64,000 nt of DNA from Cloeon dipterum (lineage: Eukaryota; Arthropoda; Insecta; Ephemeroptera; Baetidae). Numbering within the stretch: position 1 is the first letter of the stretch; each line of letters starts with the position of its first letter. Below are positions 34,787 through 48,300 of this stretch, in pieces. The translations under genes and the position numbers were made by a program. The stretch spans positions 25,503,681 to 25,567,680 of the forward strand of contig NC_088786.1 in the NCBI RefSeq assembly GCF_949628265.1, given 5' to 3'. The notes beneath the pieces were generated by a model that worked only from the letters and a program-made list of their open reading frames with translations, was not told the DNA's origin and made no database searches.

Positions 34787-36361
34787 AAATTGCGAAGGAG
34801 TTTTGATTCATCTTTGCATTTCTCTTTTTTCCAGCTGACAACCGTCTCGAGATATTGTGACTGTAATGATGTAAATAGCTAGACTGTGCGATTAAAAGTA
34901 GAAAGTTTTAATTAAATTTCAAGCTCGCGTGCAACAATCCCGCATAAAAGTTTACTAACTCCTTTTGCGCTCTCACGCAGCTGTGAGGGTTTTTCTAACT
35001 GTACAGCGCATTTTGGTGCGTTAATAAAGGAGATTCAGCTTGACGCAGCGGCACAGTTTGCTCTCTCGCACGACCCTCGCAATTCGATTCGACTTAGCTG
35101 AACAATGCAGTAAGCACTCTATCGATTGTGCGAGTCAAAATCCATTTGCATGTTGTCCGGTGGCTCAAAGTATTATCGGGCTCCTAGGGGGTGGCGAAGC
35201 TCTCCTAACCGGGCTGAGCGATAAAACTGCGGCGAAAAAAGAGCGTACAGTGAGAGCAGGTGCGCAAGCAGTGATCGATGCTGGCTGGATTTATTTCTCC
35301 CTTCTGATTCAAAGAAAATATGGGTTTCCCACAAGAGAGTTGCAGTTTTGTAGCTTGTGGTCAATAGAGGACTTAATAAATTTCTTTTGATGGATTAAAA
35401 ACCTGTAATTTTACCAAAAATATTCCAAAGTATGATTTTTCTTAGTACAAAAATTAATTAAGCTCCAGAAAGAAATTGAAAGTCGTTGAAAAAAACCTTG
35501 AACTTTTTACGATATGAATATTACACTTGTTTTCATAATATATATTAGCTACAACCCCCATCAAAATCTCTTTTAAATTAGTCCATTGCGTGACTAGCTA
35601 AACGATATACTACACACAACAGTTAAGTAATTCACTGCACACAAAAAGGGGTGGAATAAAGTTTGATGTGTTGATAAAATGCATTGTAAAATATTGAGCC
35701 AAATAATATGTAAATAATAATTTTGTAGTAAGCTCAAAGTCGGGAAAAGTTTCTCTGCTGGTCCATAATAATAAACAAAGTTGTACCTAAAAGCTTAAAG
35801 AAAAATTGAGAAACTTTGAAACAAACGCAAAAAGCCATCGTGTCGTCAGAAAACGAATAACAAGTGGAATAAAGAAGAAAGTCAATTGAGGCGGGTGGGC
35901 CGTTAATTAAAATTCAAGGCACAGAAACGTGGCAATTTGGCGCAAAGCTGGCGGCGAATGCAAATTCCGCGTGGCCCGCGGCGGTAGCATGGCAGCGAGG
36001 CGAGTTATCATTATCACGGAGGGTGTTTTGCTGGTGTGCGTCCAGCCTGTGCCGCCGCCGCCACCGCCGCTGCTGCTCTTGGCGTGGGTCGTGCGGAAAA
36101 CGTGCGATCGTGGCGCTCACTCGCACTCACTCAGTCAACACAGGCCGGGAGGAAGGCACTATTTTTGACCAGTGTGCTCCTGGTGCCGAGAGCAAGCTCG
36201 AAGAAGAGGTGCTTGCCGAGGAGCGCACTGAAGCCAGCAACCGCACTGCTTGCGCTTCTCAGCACCACTACTTTTTTCGCTATGTCAATTCTGCAGGCGC
36301 GCTAGGGCACCTGGGTTTCGCGAGTTCCGCAGAGGATTAAGCAAGACACTCCGGCTGCACC
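34787..36361. other. Intergenic region and RyR promoter / 5' UTR
   Basis: AT-rich until about 35900, then GC-rich with a CCG-rich tract (36050-36075), ending in GCTGCACCATGG at the RyR start codon. The GC-rich 450 nt is the likely RyR leader and core promoter. No other gene was recognised. Confidence 0.55.
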
Positions 36362-39300
36362 ATGGCGGACAGCGAAGGAGGGTCCGAGCAGGATGATGTT
36401 TCATTCCTTAGGACGGTGAGTGCTTAAGGGCTATTTTTAAAATTTATACCCAAAACCCTTCGGGTGGACGAATTGTGTAAGCGAGCAAAATAGACATACG
36501 AGTCAGTCGCGATCGAAATTAAAATGCGTGTAACTGTTAGGCAATTTTTCTGTAAATGCAAACCCGAAGAAGCAATGTGAGGAACGTAAACTTTGCCTCC
36601 AGCTGGTTAAATGGTCCATTAAAAAGCGAACAGTAAATAGACGCAGCTACATGATCTTCATGGAAAACCTTTAATTGCGTTACAAACGCTGTAAGTGTAT
36701 TCCCCGATTTAATTATACATATATAATTCCACCGTCTAAAAATACAGATAAGCGGTCGGGCGAGTTGCGCTTTTAGACCGTAAAAAACATTGGTCACAGT
36801 TTAACATTTTTTGTTTCTCCTCCCTTTGCATTCCGATTCAACTTTTGAGCGATTTTCATTACTTAATGCAGCAACACAATTGCTTAATAAAATAAATGAA
36901 AAACTGCTCCATAAAACTTCTATTATGTAACAATCGTTTGAAAATTTAAATTGCCTGTATAGCAGGATAAAAATAAACAAACAATGGCAGGTACAGTGTT
37001 CGACTCGAGCAGAAATGCTGTGAAACAAAAGCACAGGAATAGCCATATCAATTCAATTATGGAATCACTCAGCTCAAAATCAAGCCTCTCGCATGCGGAT
37101 TTCCCTATGAATCTGCGAAGGTTTCGCTTGGAACGAATTTGCGGGCGTTTGACCTGTCTGTTTGTCTGTTGGGGAAAGGCTTGACCCATTATGCATGACG
37201 CGCGCGCTTTTTCTATTTCGGCTATGCCAGTTTGGCCGATAAAGAGCTACCAGTTGTTGATCTGTTGCTGCCGGTTCTCGAGAGGTTTTGTTTTTATTGC
37301 GGCCGAACAAACGGACGAATGGGTACTCTCCCTCTCTCGCTCGCTTTCATTTCACCCTGCCGGCTGGCGTGCCCGGCGCTGCTGCTGTTTCGTTCCGAGG
37401 CGATGCAGGATGCGGCAATTCCAGGCGCAGCAACGGGTCGCGCTCCTTTTTGCAGCACTAACAACGCTTATTTCCACTTCAAACGCGAGAAGCAATAACA
37501 CATTTGCGCCGGAATCGATCTCGCTCGACTGTCTTTGCTCGCAAATCAAATCCGATTCGTTATTATTTGCAGGCCAGCTGTTGAAATTAATGACGCTGGA
37601 TTTTAATAATAAATAATGTGCCCATTTTTGCGTCACAACGGCTCGCTTTTATAAAAGGGGGGAAACACGGTCGGCTGGCACGTGGACAAGGAAAATAATA
37701 ATACTGGACAGAATAAGTGAAAGGGTGGTGTGTGGCGCAAAAGAGCACAATACTTGTTATATTATAGTGCTGCGTTTTAATGTGTTTGCGGTTGACGTAA
37801 AAGAAACAGACGCCGCCTGGTCTTTTTAATTCCAAAACAAGCACTGCGGCAAATATGACGGTTCGCAGCGGACGAGTGCCAATTATTGTACTAATATAGC
37901 CTGAAAACTGTAAATATTTGTGTCAATGCAATATAATAAATTCAAAATTAAACTTTGGTTCGTGTGGTAAAATCGGCTAATGAATAAACTATTAAAATTA
38001 TTTGGGAATTTAAATTGATAGGCATTATTTTTTAAATAATCGTAATTAATCAAGAACCCTTTGCACATTTTAATTGTTTAGTTCGTGATGGGTACTGTAC
38101 CACATCTTTGATTGTAACAAAAATGGAGATTGTCTCTAATTCCAGCAGACAAGGCTTGTAAATATCTGCTAATCTGTTGTTGAATCAATTTTTAAAATGC
38201 TTTCAATTATGCTCTCATTTCCACGCACACCCCTGGCTACTAAAATTCTTGCAACTTTGTCAGTTCTTAAATATATTGGCTGAATTCGATTTGTTTGTAC
38301 AGCACAAAGAGAATAAAACCTATAGTCACTTGCAATAGCTGAGCAAGATCTTAAAATTATTTCCTCTCCACCCAATGAAAGGGTAAAAATCAACAAAGAG
38401 CATGAGCGGCTGGGTCACAGGTAGCACAAAGCAAGCGAGTTGAAGCGTGATCAGATCGACAAGAAGGCTGACGGCATGCACTCCGCACTTTAATGAGCAG
38501 CTTGCTTTCTCTCTTCGCACGGCCAGCTAGCTAATCCCATTAACGCGGCCGCTCACCCAAAATAAGCGTGATCAGAGCGGAAAAATAACGAGCGGTGAGA
38601 GCAGGCAGGCACCGGGGTGCACGCATTTTATGGGGTAGGTCAAGACGCGAATTAATAACCGCGCACACATGCGTGCCTGCCTGCTCCCTGATGCGCGTTG
38701 GGCCGCTCTAATTACGCAACGCACCCTACATTAGGCACGCTGAATTCATTTTGCCGCATTCGTGCGGGCGGAAAAATGCCTAGCCGCGAGACTGCTTCCG
38801 TGCACATTTCAGTATCGATCGGCCAACGTGTATGATAATCATGCAGTATTCATACTTTCGTGGCTCACACCGCCAGATCTGCAATGCAAATACCCGCAGG
38901 CGGCACGCCGTTGTTTTCGCAAACAAGGCTAAAATGCACTTTTGTCGCCGCTTAGCCCGCCATTTAGTCGCGCTCAATAGCTTTGTTCCGAGTTAACAAA
39001 CTCACAAACTCACCGCATCCACTTTTCCGCTCTTTTCAAACAAGAGAACATGCTGACATAGCTGATTGCAAAGCCGTTTTGTTGTGAGTTCAACCGGTAC
39101 CACAGAAAGGTTTACAGGGATTGTAACCGCTCGTTTCGGGCCATTTATTTTATTTGTAGGTACTTGTATTCAAAGATATTGAACGTGTGGAGGGGAAAAT
39201 AAATACATCCTATAAATGCGAGTCAAAATGCAAAACTAATTTTTTCCTTTTCTGCTTACATATATAGAGGAGCTAAATATCAGCGTTCAACTCCTAATTT

Positions 39301-42300
39301 CCGATCAATCGTTTTATGATATTAACGCACACAAATTCTCATTGTGATAGAACAAAGCTCTATAAGCTTCCGCAATCCTCCTAAATGTGAATTGCGGATT
39401 AAGAGGACTGTAAGAATGTGTAAACTGAATTCTTAAATTCACGCAGTGCTCTTTTAGACAACTTCAGAATAGTTAATGGTTATTGCTTCCAAGGGATGAA
39501 ATTAATATTAGAATATTTTGTCATTTGCAATCGATAGCCAAATTAAATACCCCACGTTTTATCTACCTCTTATTGTTAATTTATTCACAGTTAACTTCTA
39601 GAATTTTCAGAGTTATTTTAAAAGAAACATTGGCTAACATTTAAAACCGGGCGAAAGTTTGATTTAAAAAATATTTTTCGAATTGAATACAAGAAAGAGA
39701 TTGCCATTTTTCTTTTAATTTGCAGTTTTTAATTTCAGTACAATCCTTCCTAATTGGATGAGTATATTTCCCTTTAGTAATAAGCTATATTTTAAATAAC
39801 TACTGCCATATATGTTTTAAAATTGGAATCACAAGGGCAAATTATCAGCCATCAGCAATACCTGCAAAACCAAAAAATCACGCTGCAATGTCATCTCAGG
39901 GAATTTTCAATATCTGATAGTTGTAACCACTGACAGCACTCGCAGCTGACTGAGCATAACGCATGATTAAAAAGTAGAGCAGCAAGACATGTGACGAAAT
40001 CTTGCGAAACCACGCCACTGAATAATCCCTGAAACAAAATCCCTAAAGCCCTAAAATTTCATCCTTTTGATTGAATAATCCTAACGAGGTCCTTTTCTAA
40101 TGAATATTTATTATATTCCGGACATTTTCCTGGTCTTTATTATTGGTTTGCATTAGTTTCGGCTTCTGTTAGTCATGAGCGACCAGTTCTTTGAACCTCA
40201 AATGTTTGTATTTTAGACTCCAGCCTCTATTTGAAGGTATTTCAAAATTCTACTGTAAATTCGACTACAATAATGCTCAATTCTTAGCTAACTCTTCAAA
40301 TAATAGGTGTCCACGGCCTCTTCATTACCATAAACATCACTCAAAAATTAAATTTCAGAGTAACTCGCACAAGAAGTAGGGGGGGGGGGGGTCACAATTA
40401 CTTCCTGCACGCAGTTAAAACGTACTTGTACATGAGGCTACAATGATTTTGCGATAAGGCCTGGAAAATCAGATTGCACGGTGTGAGCAAAGTTCGAGAA
40501 AAGTCGCGTGTCGAGACGGACACTGGCGAGCGTTTTGATGCTCTCGGCGTGGACCCAAGTGCACGGAGCGGCCACCACTCACACACGCACAGCAGTGAGT
40601 CTGGTTTAAAATAGATCATGAAAGCTGTACACACACAGTCAGCCGGGATTCTTTGGTCCTCTTCAAGGTGGTGTCACGCCTATGAGCACCCCTAGACAAT
40701 AAACGCGCAGGCTGCGACCATCCAACAGAATGGATTCGAAAAAGCTTAATTGGATGATCTCGTGTTTTGTTAGAGCGGGCAAAACAATTAGTTAAAGGCG
40801 TCAGAAATCACTTTCTGCAAAGGCATTATGATTCAGCAAAGAGCCTTAAAATAATTAATAACTGTAGAATAAATTTAAAATTCATCGGAAAAAGAGAGAT
40901 CTGATTCAACGTTTTTTGGGTCAAAATAAACGGGACTGCGAGTAGAATATTAGAAGTTATGCTAAACTGAAACTTTTAATAATAAAAATGGGGCACATAA
41001 TAGAAGCTATAAATTTAAAAAGTACGAATAAGGTCAGATAAAAAATTTATCGTTACGGTTCATGAAGTAGTTAAACGTTTTCTCTTTCTCACGAAAAACC
41101 AGCTGGGGCAAGAAGTGGCAGCTAACAGCTAAGCCTACGATCTGTAATTTATGTGTCGCACAAGCCACAAGGGCAAACAAAAAGTCCCGAAATTAGAGCT
41201 CTGCGGGCGCGCAACCTTTTTTCCCTTGAATCCAGCGAAATGCACGAGGAAGAGCATTGGCGAGGATTTTACGAGCTCACCCAGTTTATTGCGCACTTTT
41301 ATATGCGGCTTGCTTTTCTGCCGCAACAAAGAGAAAACATGCAGCAGCACGCAGGCGGACGACAGATTATTTTTTGCTCGCGGAAAGTGTCGTCGCGGCG
41401 GCATGCAAGGGCGGCGGTGTGCGGTTTGCTAATTGAGCTTTTGATTAATATTTCAGGAAGACATGGTGTGTCTTTCGTGCACAGCCACCGGCGAGAGGGT
41501 TTGTCTGGCGGCCGAGGGCTTCGGTAACAGGCACTGCTTCTTGGAGAACATCGCAGACAAGGTGAGTGTCAATTTATCATCCCGCTCTGCTTTCAACCCC
41601 GACGTGCCCCCGGCAGTGCGGCACAGCACTCTTCAACCGCAAGCGAGGGGAGTGACCAATTACTCCGCCGCTCGCTAAGAGTTAATCCGATTGCTATGTT
41701 TTTGTTTCTGTACTCTGTTTTTTACGATCTTTTTATTTATTTATCAAAGTCCCAGGCAAGCTTGTTAGAGTTTGCGAAGTGTAACGAAATTTTAGAGATA
41801 GGAATAATCCTACCAAGAAATATTCTAGAAGACTATGGCCAAAATTTACCTCGGGAGCACTATAAATTTTAGGGGAATTGGAATCAATTTTAATGCTTTC
41901 CAGTGGCAATGGCGAGTACATATATACCGTCTCTCTTCTATCTCATTAAATCACAACAAGGAGTTTTTCCCAGCAAAAAAACATACACCGTTTGATAGAT
42001 GTTGACAAAACGAATCAAATTCAGCAATGATGAAATGGTCAAACACTTTAAATTTTCTCGAAATGTGGCAAAATTCTAGTTTTTATTAGCATAGCATGGC
42101 CCCTTATGATAGTTGCTCAGTATCAATCCATTGCATTTATTTCTTCTATTTTAAAATTTAAGAACAGTAAAAACCATCGCAGAGTGCAGTCATAATCAGT
42201 TTTTTTACCATTAGAATTTGAAATATTTAGAACAACGTTAAAAAATATGATTTATTGGATAAATTTAAGAACTGGATCGAAGTTCATATTTCTGGTTTGC

Positions 42301-45300
42301 TTTCACCCTAAATATTTAAAAATATGTAAGGTCAGAACCGTTAGTCAGTATTTGATATATATATATATATAAATTTTAATAAAAATTTAAAGCTTTATTT
42401 TTGCTGAAAATGAAATTAATGAATGTTTGGCCCATCAGAATTAAATTAAATAACTATTTTCCGTTGAGTCTTCTGATATCAAGAGGCAATTGATGGCAAA
42501 TTACTTACAGCTCGATTTTTTTGGCTCCAGCAAATTCTAAGGAAATCGTTAATTTGAACGAATGATTGTTTTGTTTTGTGTGAGACATATCACACAGCTG
42601 AACAAAGAAATTCCTGCCCTTTGCCTCAGTTCCGCAACCCGATACCTCTGGGAAAAGCGCACCTCCACCTTAATGCGTGTTGGGCGTAATATTTGTGGTC
42701 GCGTTGACAGCCGGATTTATCGCGCTCCAACGTCTTTGTCTCCGACACGTGGAGCCGAAATTGCCGAGACCCGTGAAATTTTGGCGCAGACATGATTATC
42801 ATTGGAATGAGCCGCTTATTACACAGCTCTCGGTTTGTTTTGCTCGGCATAGCAAGAGACGCGTGAATTGAATTTTTGGCTGGTAAATGCGTGTGGCGAG
42901 GTAATTTGTTGTCGCCTTTTTACATTATGCGGGATTTTTATTTCAGTGTCATGAAAAAGTAAGTGCTATGGTTCGTGTAATCAGCAAACTTTCACTGATA
43001 AAATGAGCAGCTGGGGAGTTTAGTCCGCCGGCAGTTTAAAATCGATACTGCTGAGATTGTTGTATTTAAGCCGGTGTTCAGTTTTGACGTCTCCAGTGCG
43101 TTCAAAGGGGATCGCTATTGCGGGTATCCAATTTGCTAGGGCACAAAATTGGTCTGCATAAATTATCAATTGGAGAGCCACCAGAGATGGAGCGCGGAGA
43201 AAATTGCTGCGCCACGTAGCCGAGTTTTTAACACTCGAGCTAATGAATTCAGTCGAACTTTGTCTCGGGAAAATGTATTGATGCATACCTCTGCAAGCGA
43301 ATAGAACGGATGAAAAATAGATGCCGTGCGGTGCAAAATCTACCCTGTGCGAAAAACCTTGTTTAGAGCGCGCGCTTCAGAAAGTGGGTTGCTTGCATGA
43401 ATCATTGATGCCGCTGGAAATGGATTGCCACAGAGGTGCCTCCCCTTTCAAGCTAGCCTCCACACTCTCGTTTGCATTGAAACGAATGAGATTTCAAAGC
43501 AATGCAGTTTGAAATATGAAAAATCTAATTTATTGCAACTTGCATTTCCCGTCAGAATTTGGAATAACGAATGTGCTTTAAAAGCTCAAAATCAAGTATT
43601 CCTGTGACAAAAGCCGTTGAATATTTTATTTCGAAAAGCTTCCTGGGAAAGAACAGACGGAGACTGATAAAACTCTCTATAAGACAGTAACTTGGACGTG
43701 ACCTTTTTTTAAAATAGACACTAAGGTGACGTTAAACTTTGTAGTACAGTACCGATCATCTTGTCCTTTACAAGAACAAAAATTGATAGGTTTTACAGCA
43801 GTCTGTTAAAACGACATCCGCGATATGCCTTCTATTGAGTACAGAGCCATCGATTTTGCGTTTCATAGGGTGGTGTGTATGTTTCTCATCGGCGAACATT
43901 ACCCTCGCCAGCAACGGCCTAACCATCTATCCTGTTTGTCATAATAGCCGTGTGCCGTAACAACCCGTAAATACAACCAGCATGAAATACGCCACGTCTT
44001 CGCATAAAATCAACATTATTTTCCTATCCTTCACTCTGCGTATATGGCAACACGGTTTATTTACGGCCTTTTATCTGCACGATAAATTTCGCACGTTTGC
44101 AAAGAAACTTGAGCTATAGAAGAAATAATTCATTACATTTCGGTTCGAGAATGGTCTCCGTGCTTGAGAATTAGGTGCGATAATATTCATTTGTTGCTTC
44201 TGAACTCTGAACGTAAAGCATGTGGTTGTTTTGTACTTTTAAAACCGCAAAACAGCACTGCCTGCAAAAGTTTTAAGGGCTATTCTGTCCTTACATTTGA
44301 CCTTTTAACTCGATCTCTATTGCATGCTCCGTACTCTGAATCCACGGCTCAAGTCTGCATATTCAATTCGCACGGCACTAGTTGGGAGTATTTGGCAAAC
44401 TTCCACTAGAATACACATGTATAGATGGGCTTAAACTCTTCTCCGTGATATAGCCAGCCTTACACGCTATACCGATGGCAAGTACGCGGTACAACGCGAA
44501 ATTGCGCAGAGGCTCGCGCAAAATGTAAACTGCAAAAGAGCCAAGCGCTGCCAAGCATAAAAACAAAGTTTTATAGTCGGCCAGAGTGTCTGGAATATTT
44601 CTCAAATCAATACTTACAACGTTTTGTAAAATTCAAATTTTTATTTTCGATTTAGGAAAATACACTCAATCGACGTCATTCAGACATTTGAAATGAGTAC
44701 ATTTCCCATACTTGACAAGAGAAAAAATAGATCAAATGGCGATGTCGTCTTACCTGTTGCTTTAATTTTTTTTAGAACATCCCTCCTGACTTGTCTCAAT
44801 GCGTGTTCGTGATTGAGCAAGCTCTTTCCGTGAGAGCTCTTCAAGAGCTGGTCACCGCAGCTGGATCTGAAACAGTGAGTAATCTAAGTTAGTTTGCGAA
44901 ACTCCCACCAATTAAATTTTTTTGCTAATCTCCGAAACAAATTAATCAACTATCACACATGTCCGCTGTAAATAAAAATTTACCTTAAAAATAATTTATA
45001 TATACAATTAAACGTGACGTTTTTCTGACTCACGAATGTGCTTTTTCATTGGAGGGAATAATTTGCCTATCGCCGTGTAAACCTGTTTTTACCATTTGAA
45101 TTTTGTTCTCTTTCAGCACAGTAGTAATGCCCTTGTAAGTACCAACGGTGAATGCTTTATTTCGAAATTATTCTTGATATAACCTCGGTCTTTTGGACCA
45201 GGCTCGAAATTTGGAACCGACTAATTATTGCAGTTTTGTGCTTTCTCTTTGGCTCTTCGCTAATCAAAAACAACATCTGTTTCTTCACTTTGTGGTACTG

Positions 45301-48300
45301 GAAATATTAATCAAAACGGGGAAGAGGTCCATTGGATAACGAGAACAACATTAATCCAAGTGGCTTCTTCCCCCATCGCTGCTTTAATCATTCACTTGAT
45401 CAACACTCATTTATTAACTCTCCTGCATCATGAATCGGAAATGCTCGTGTTGGAAAATTCGTTTTAAAAATCGGTTTCGGGATTCGAATGCATGGCGTTT
45501 GAATCAAAATCCAAGTCTAATTGACTTATATAACTAATTGACTTATATAAATAATACGGACAAAGATCGATTCATGACATTTTTGAGAGTGCTTTCGTTG
45601 TATATTCAATAAAACATTTTATGTTGCATCTCGTCTAATTGGCATAATTTTCAAAATTTAATTCAAACTTCGTGAAGTATCTCTGTGCACTCTTTATGCT
45701 ATTTTAGAGGTAAATGAAAGTTAAAAATAGGCAACTGACCCTACAGTTTGTTACTGAAATGCATTATATACAAGGCATTAATTACAAAAGATAGAATTTA
45801 GACCTAGAAGCTAAACCGAATTTTCTTCATGAGTGTGGGAGTGCTTCAAATTTTAAATTTTCTAGGGAAAAGGCACTGGATCTGGTCACAGAACTTTACT
45901 CTATGGCAACGCCATTCTTCTGAGACACCAGAACAGCAATATGGTAAGCGCCTGTATTTTTCTTTAGTATGCAACCAGTTGAGCACGGCAACCAAATTTT
46001 ATCTCTATACGAATTACAATTTGCTTCCAGTATTTGGCCTGCCTGTCGACAAGCTCTTCGAACGATAAGCTTTCTTTCGACGTTGGTCTGCAAGAACACT
46101 CACAAGGTTTGCAACATTTTTTATCTCTTTTTTTATTAAAATATCGTCCCCAATCAGGTGAGGCTTGCTGGTGGACAGTGCACCCTGCCTCAAAGCAGAG
46201 ATCTGAGGGTGAAAAGGTGAGAGTCGGTGATGACCTCATCCTGGTGTCCGTCGCCACTGAGAGATACTTGGTAAGCTTTCAATCTCATTTTTAGAGCAAT
46301 AAAAAAATTTATTTCAATTTAATTTTGACATTTTCTTTTATGAGATTTGTCATTTTATCAATCAGTCAGCAGAACGACGAGAGATTAAGTTTGAAATCAT
46401 TTTCAACAGCACACGGCCAAGGAGAACGACGTCTCTGTGGTGAACGCTTCATTCCACGTGACACACTGGTCAGTGCAGCCTTACGGCACTGGCATCAGCC
46501 GCATGAAGTACGTCGGCTACGTCTTTGGAGGCGACGTGTTGAGGTTTTTCCACGGCGGCGACGAATGTCTCACGATACCTTCGACGTGGAACGACCAGTC
46601 GGGTCAAAAGTGAGCGAGCGAACCAAATGCAACACAAAGCGCCTGCTAATCTATTTTAAATTGCAGCATTGTGGTTTACGAGGGCGGCAGCGTAATGAGT
46701 CAGGCGCGCTCGCTTTGGCGCCTTGAGTTGGCCCGCACTAAGTGGTCCGGTGGATTCATCAACTGGTACCACCCGATGAGAATCCGCCACATTACCACAG
46801 GACGATATCTGTGCGTTAACGAAAACAACGAACTGTATTTGGTGAAGAGGTAATTCTAAAAATTTAAATTTGAATTCATTTAAAAGTTGAAATAAATTGA
46901 AAGGGAGGATGCTACCATTGCAACTTCAACGTTCTGTCTGCGTCAAGAAAAAGACGACCAAAAAGTGGTGCTTGAGGACAAGGATCTTGAGATTATTGGC
47001 GCACCAATTATCAAGTATGGTGACAGCACAGTCATCATGCAGCACGCTGAATCAGGGCTGTGGGTCTCTTACAAGGTATTTTAAAAAATATAAATAATAA
47101 ATAAAATTTCTTAAAATCGAATATTTTGCAGTCATACGAGACCAAGAAAAAAGGTGTAGGTAAAGTGGAAGAGAAGCAGGCGATCCTGCACGAGGAAGGA
47201 AAAATGGACGACGGCTTGGATTTCAGCAGGAGCCAGGAAGAGGAATCGAGAACCGCACGAGTTATCAGGAAATGCAGCTCCCTTTTCACCAAATTCATTA
47301 CGTATGTGAAAATTTTCAAATTTAGATGAAATAGAAGTAACGCATTGTTTTAAGTGGGTTGGAAACTTTGCAAGTTGAGAGAAGGCCCTCACTCTTCTTC
47401 CAAAGTGTCAATCTTGGCGAAATGGTCATGTGCTTGGAGGACTTGATCAATTACTTTGCCCAGCCAGAAGAAGACATGGGTATTTATTTTAAAAGAAAAC
47501 GCTAAGTGACAAAAGTGACTAATCTAACTATACAGAACACGAGGAAAAGCAGAACAAACTTAGGGCGCTGAGAAACAGGCAGGATCTGTTCCAAGAGGAG
47601 GGTATCCTGAATCTGATCCTGGAGGCGATTGACAAAATCAACGTCATCACCTCACAGGGTTTCCTAGTTTCCTTGGCTGGAGATGAGTCTGGCCAAAACT
47701 GGGAGAAGATTTCTGGATATCTCTACCAGCTGCTTGGTAACGTCTGTTTACTAAAAATACAATTTAATATGCAAATATTTGTCCATCTGCAGCCGCCATC
47801 ATCATGGGCAACCACACCAACTGCGCTCAGTTTGCCAACTCAAACAGGTTAAATTGGCTTTTTAGCAGGCTGGGTTCCCAAGCATCTGGAGAAGGAACAG
47901 GAATGCTGGACGTACTCCATTGCGTTCTGCACGATTCTCCGGAAGCTCTGAACATGATGAGGGTAACAATAAAATATCCAACGCATTTCCGGTATTTTTC
48001 AATTTTTTGCCTTTCAGGATGAGCACATCAAGGTTATTATTTCCCTGCTGGAAAAGCATGGCCGTGATCCAAAGGTTCTAGACGTTCTGTGCTCACTGTG
48101 TGTTGGTAACGGAGTGGCTGTGCGCTCCTCGCAAAACAACATTTGCGACTTCTTGCTTCCCGGCAAAAATCTTCTTCTTCAAACAATGCTGGTCGACCAC
48201 GTGGCCAGGTAAAGAAAATTTCAAAACACGTTATTTTCAGTGCTGAAATTGCAATTCTTCCAGCGTGCGACCGAACATCTTCCTCGGCCGAGTCCAGGGT

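Larger units (their letters stand above)
36416..41456 (+). other. RyR: RyR intron 1 (5 kb)
   Basis: No coding exon was recognised. It contains a MEF2-like CTATTTTTAA just after exon 1 (36431-36440). It also has a 14-bp inverted repeat (38599-38612 / 38673-38686), a 13-nt G run (40379-40391) and GC-rich patches at 37140-37450, 38500-38990 and 41190-41420. Long first introns often carry muscle enhancers; that is inference. Confidence 0.7.
36362..46849 (+). other. RyR: RyR exons 1-9: N-terminal trefoil and MIR
   Basis: Exons: 36362-36415, 41457-41561, 44776-44874, 45117-45134 (18-nt cassette), 45866-45943, 46031-46106, 46158-46270, 46410-46609 and 46667-46849; about residues 1-308. Diagnostic blocks: [108 protein letters not shown]. 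Introns 1 (36416-41456, about 5 kb) and 2 (41562-44775, about 3.2 kb) are far longer than the rest. The donor of exon 6 is GTTTGC. Confidence 0.93.
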
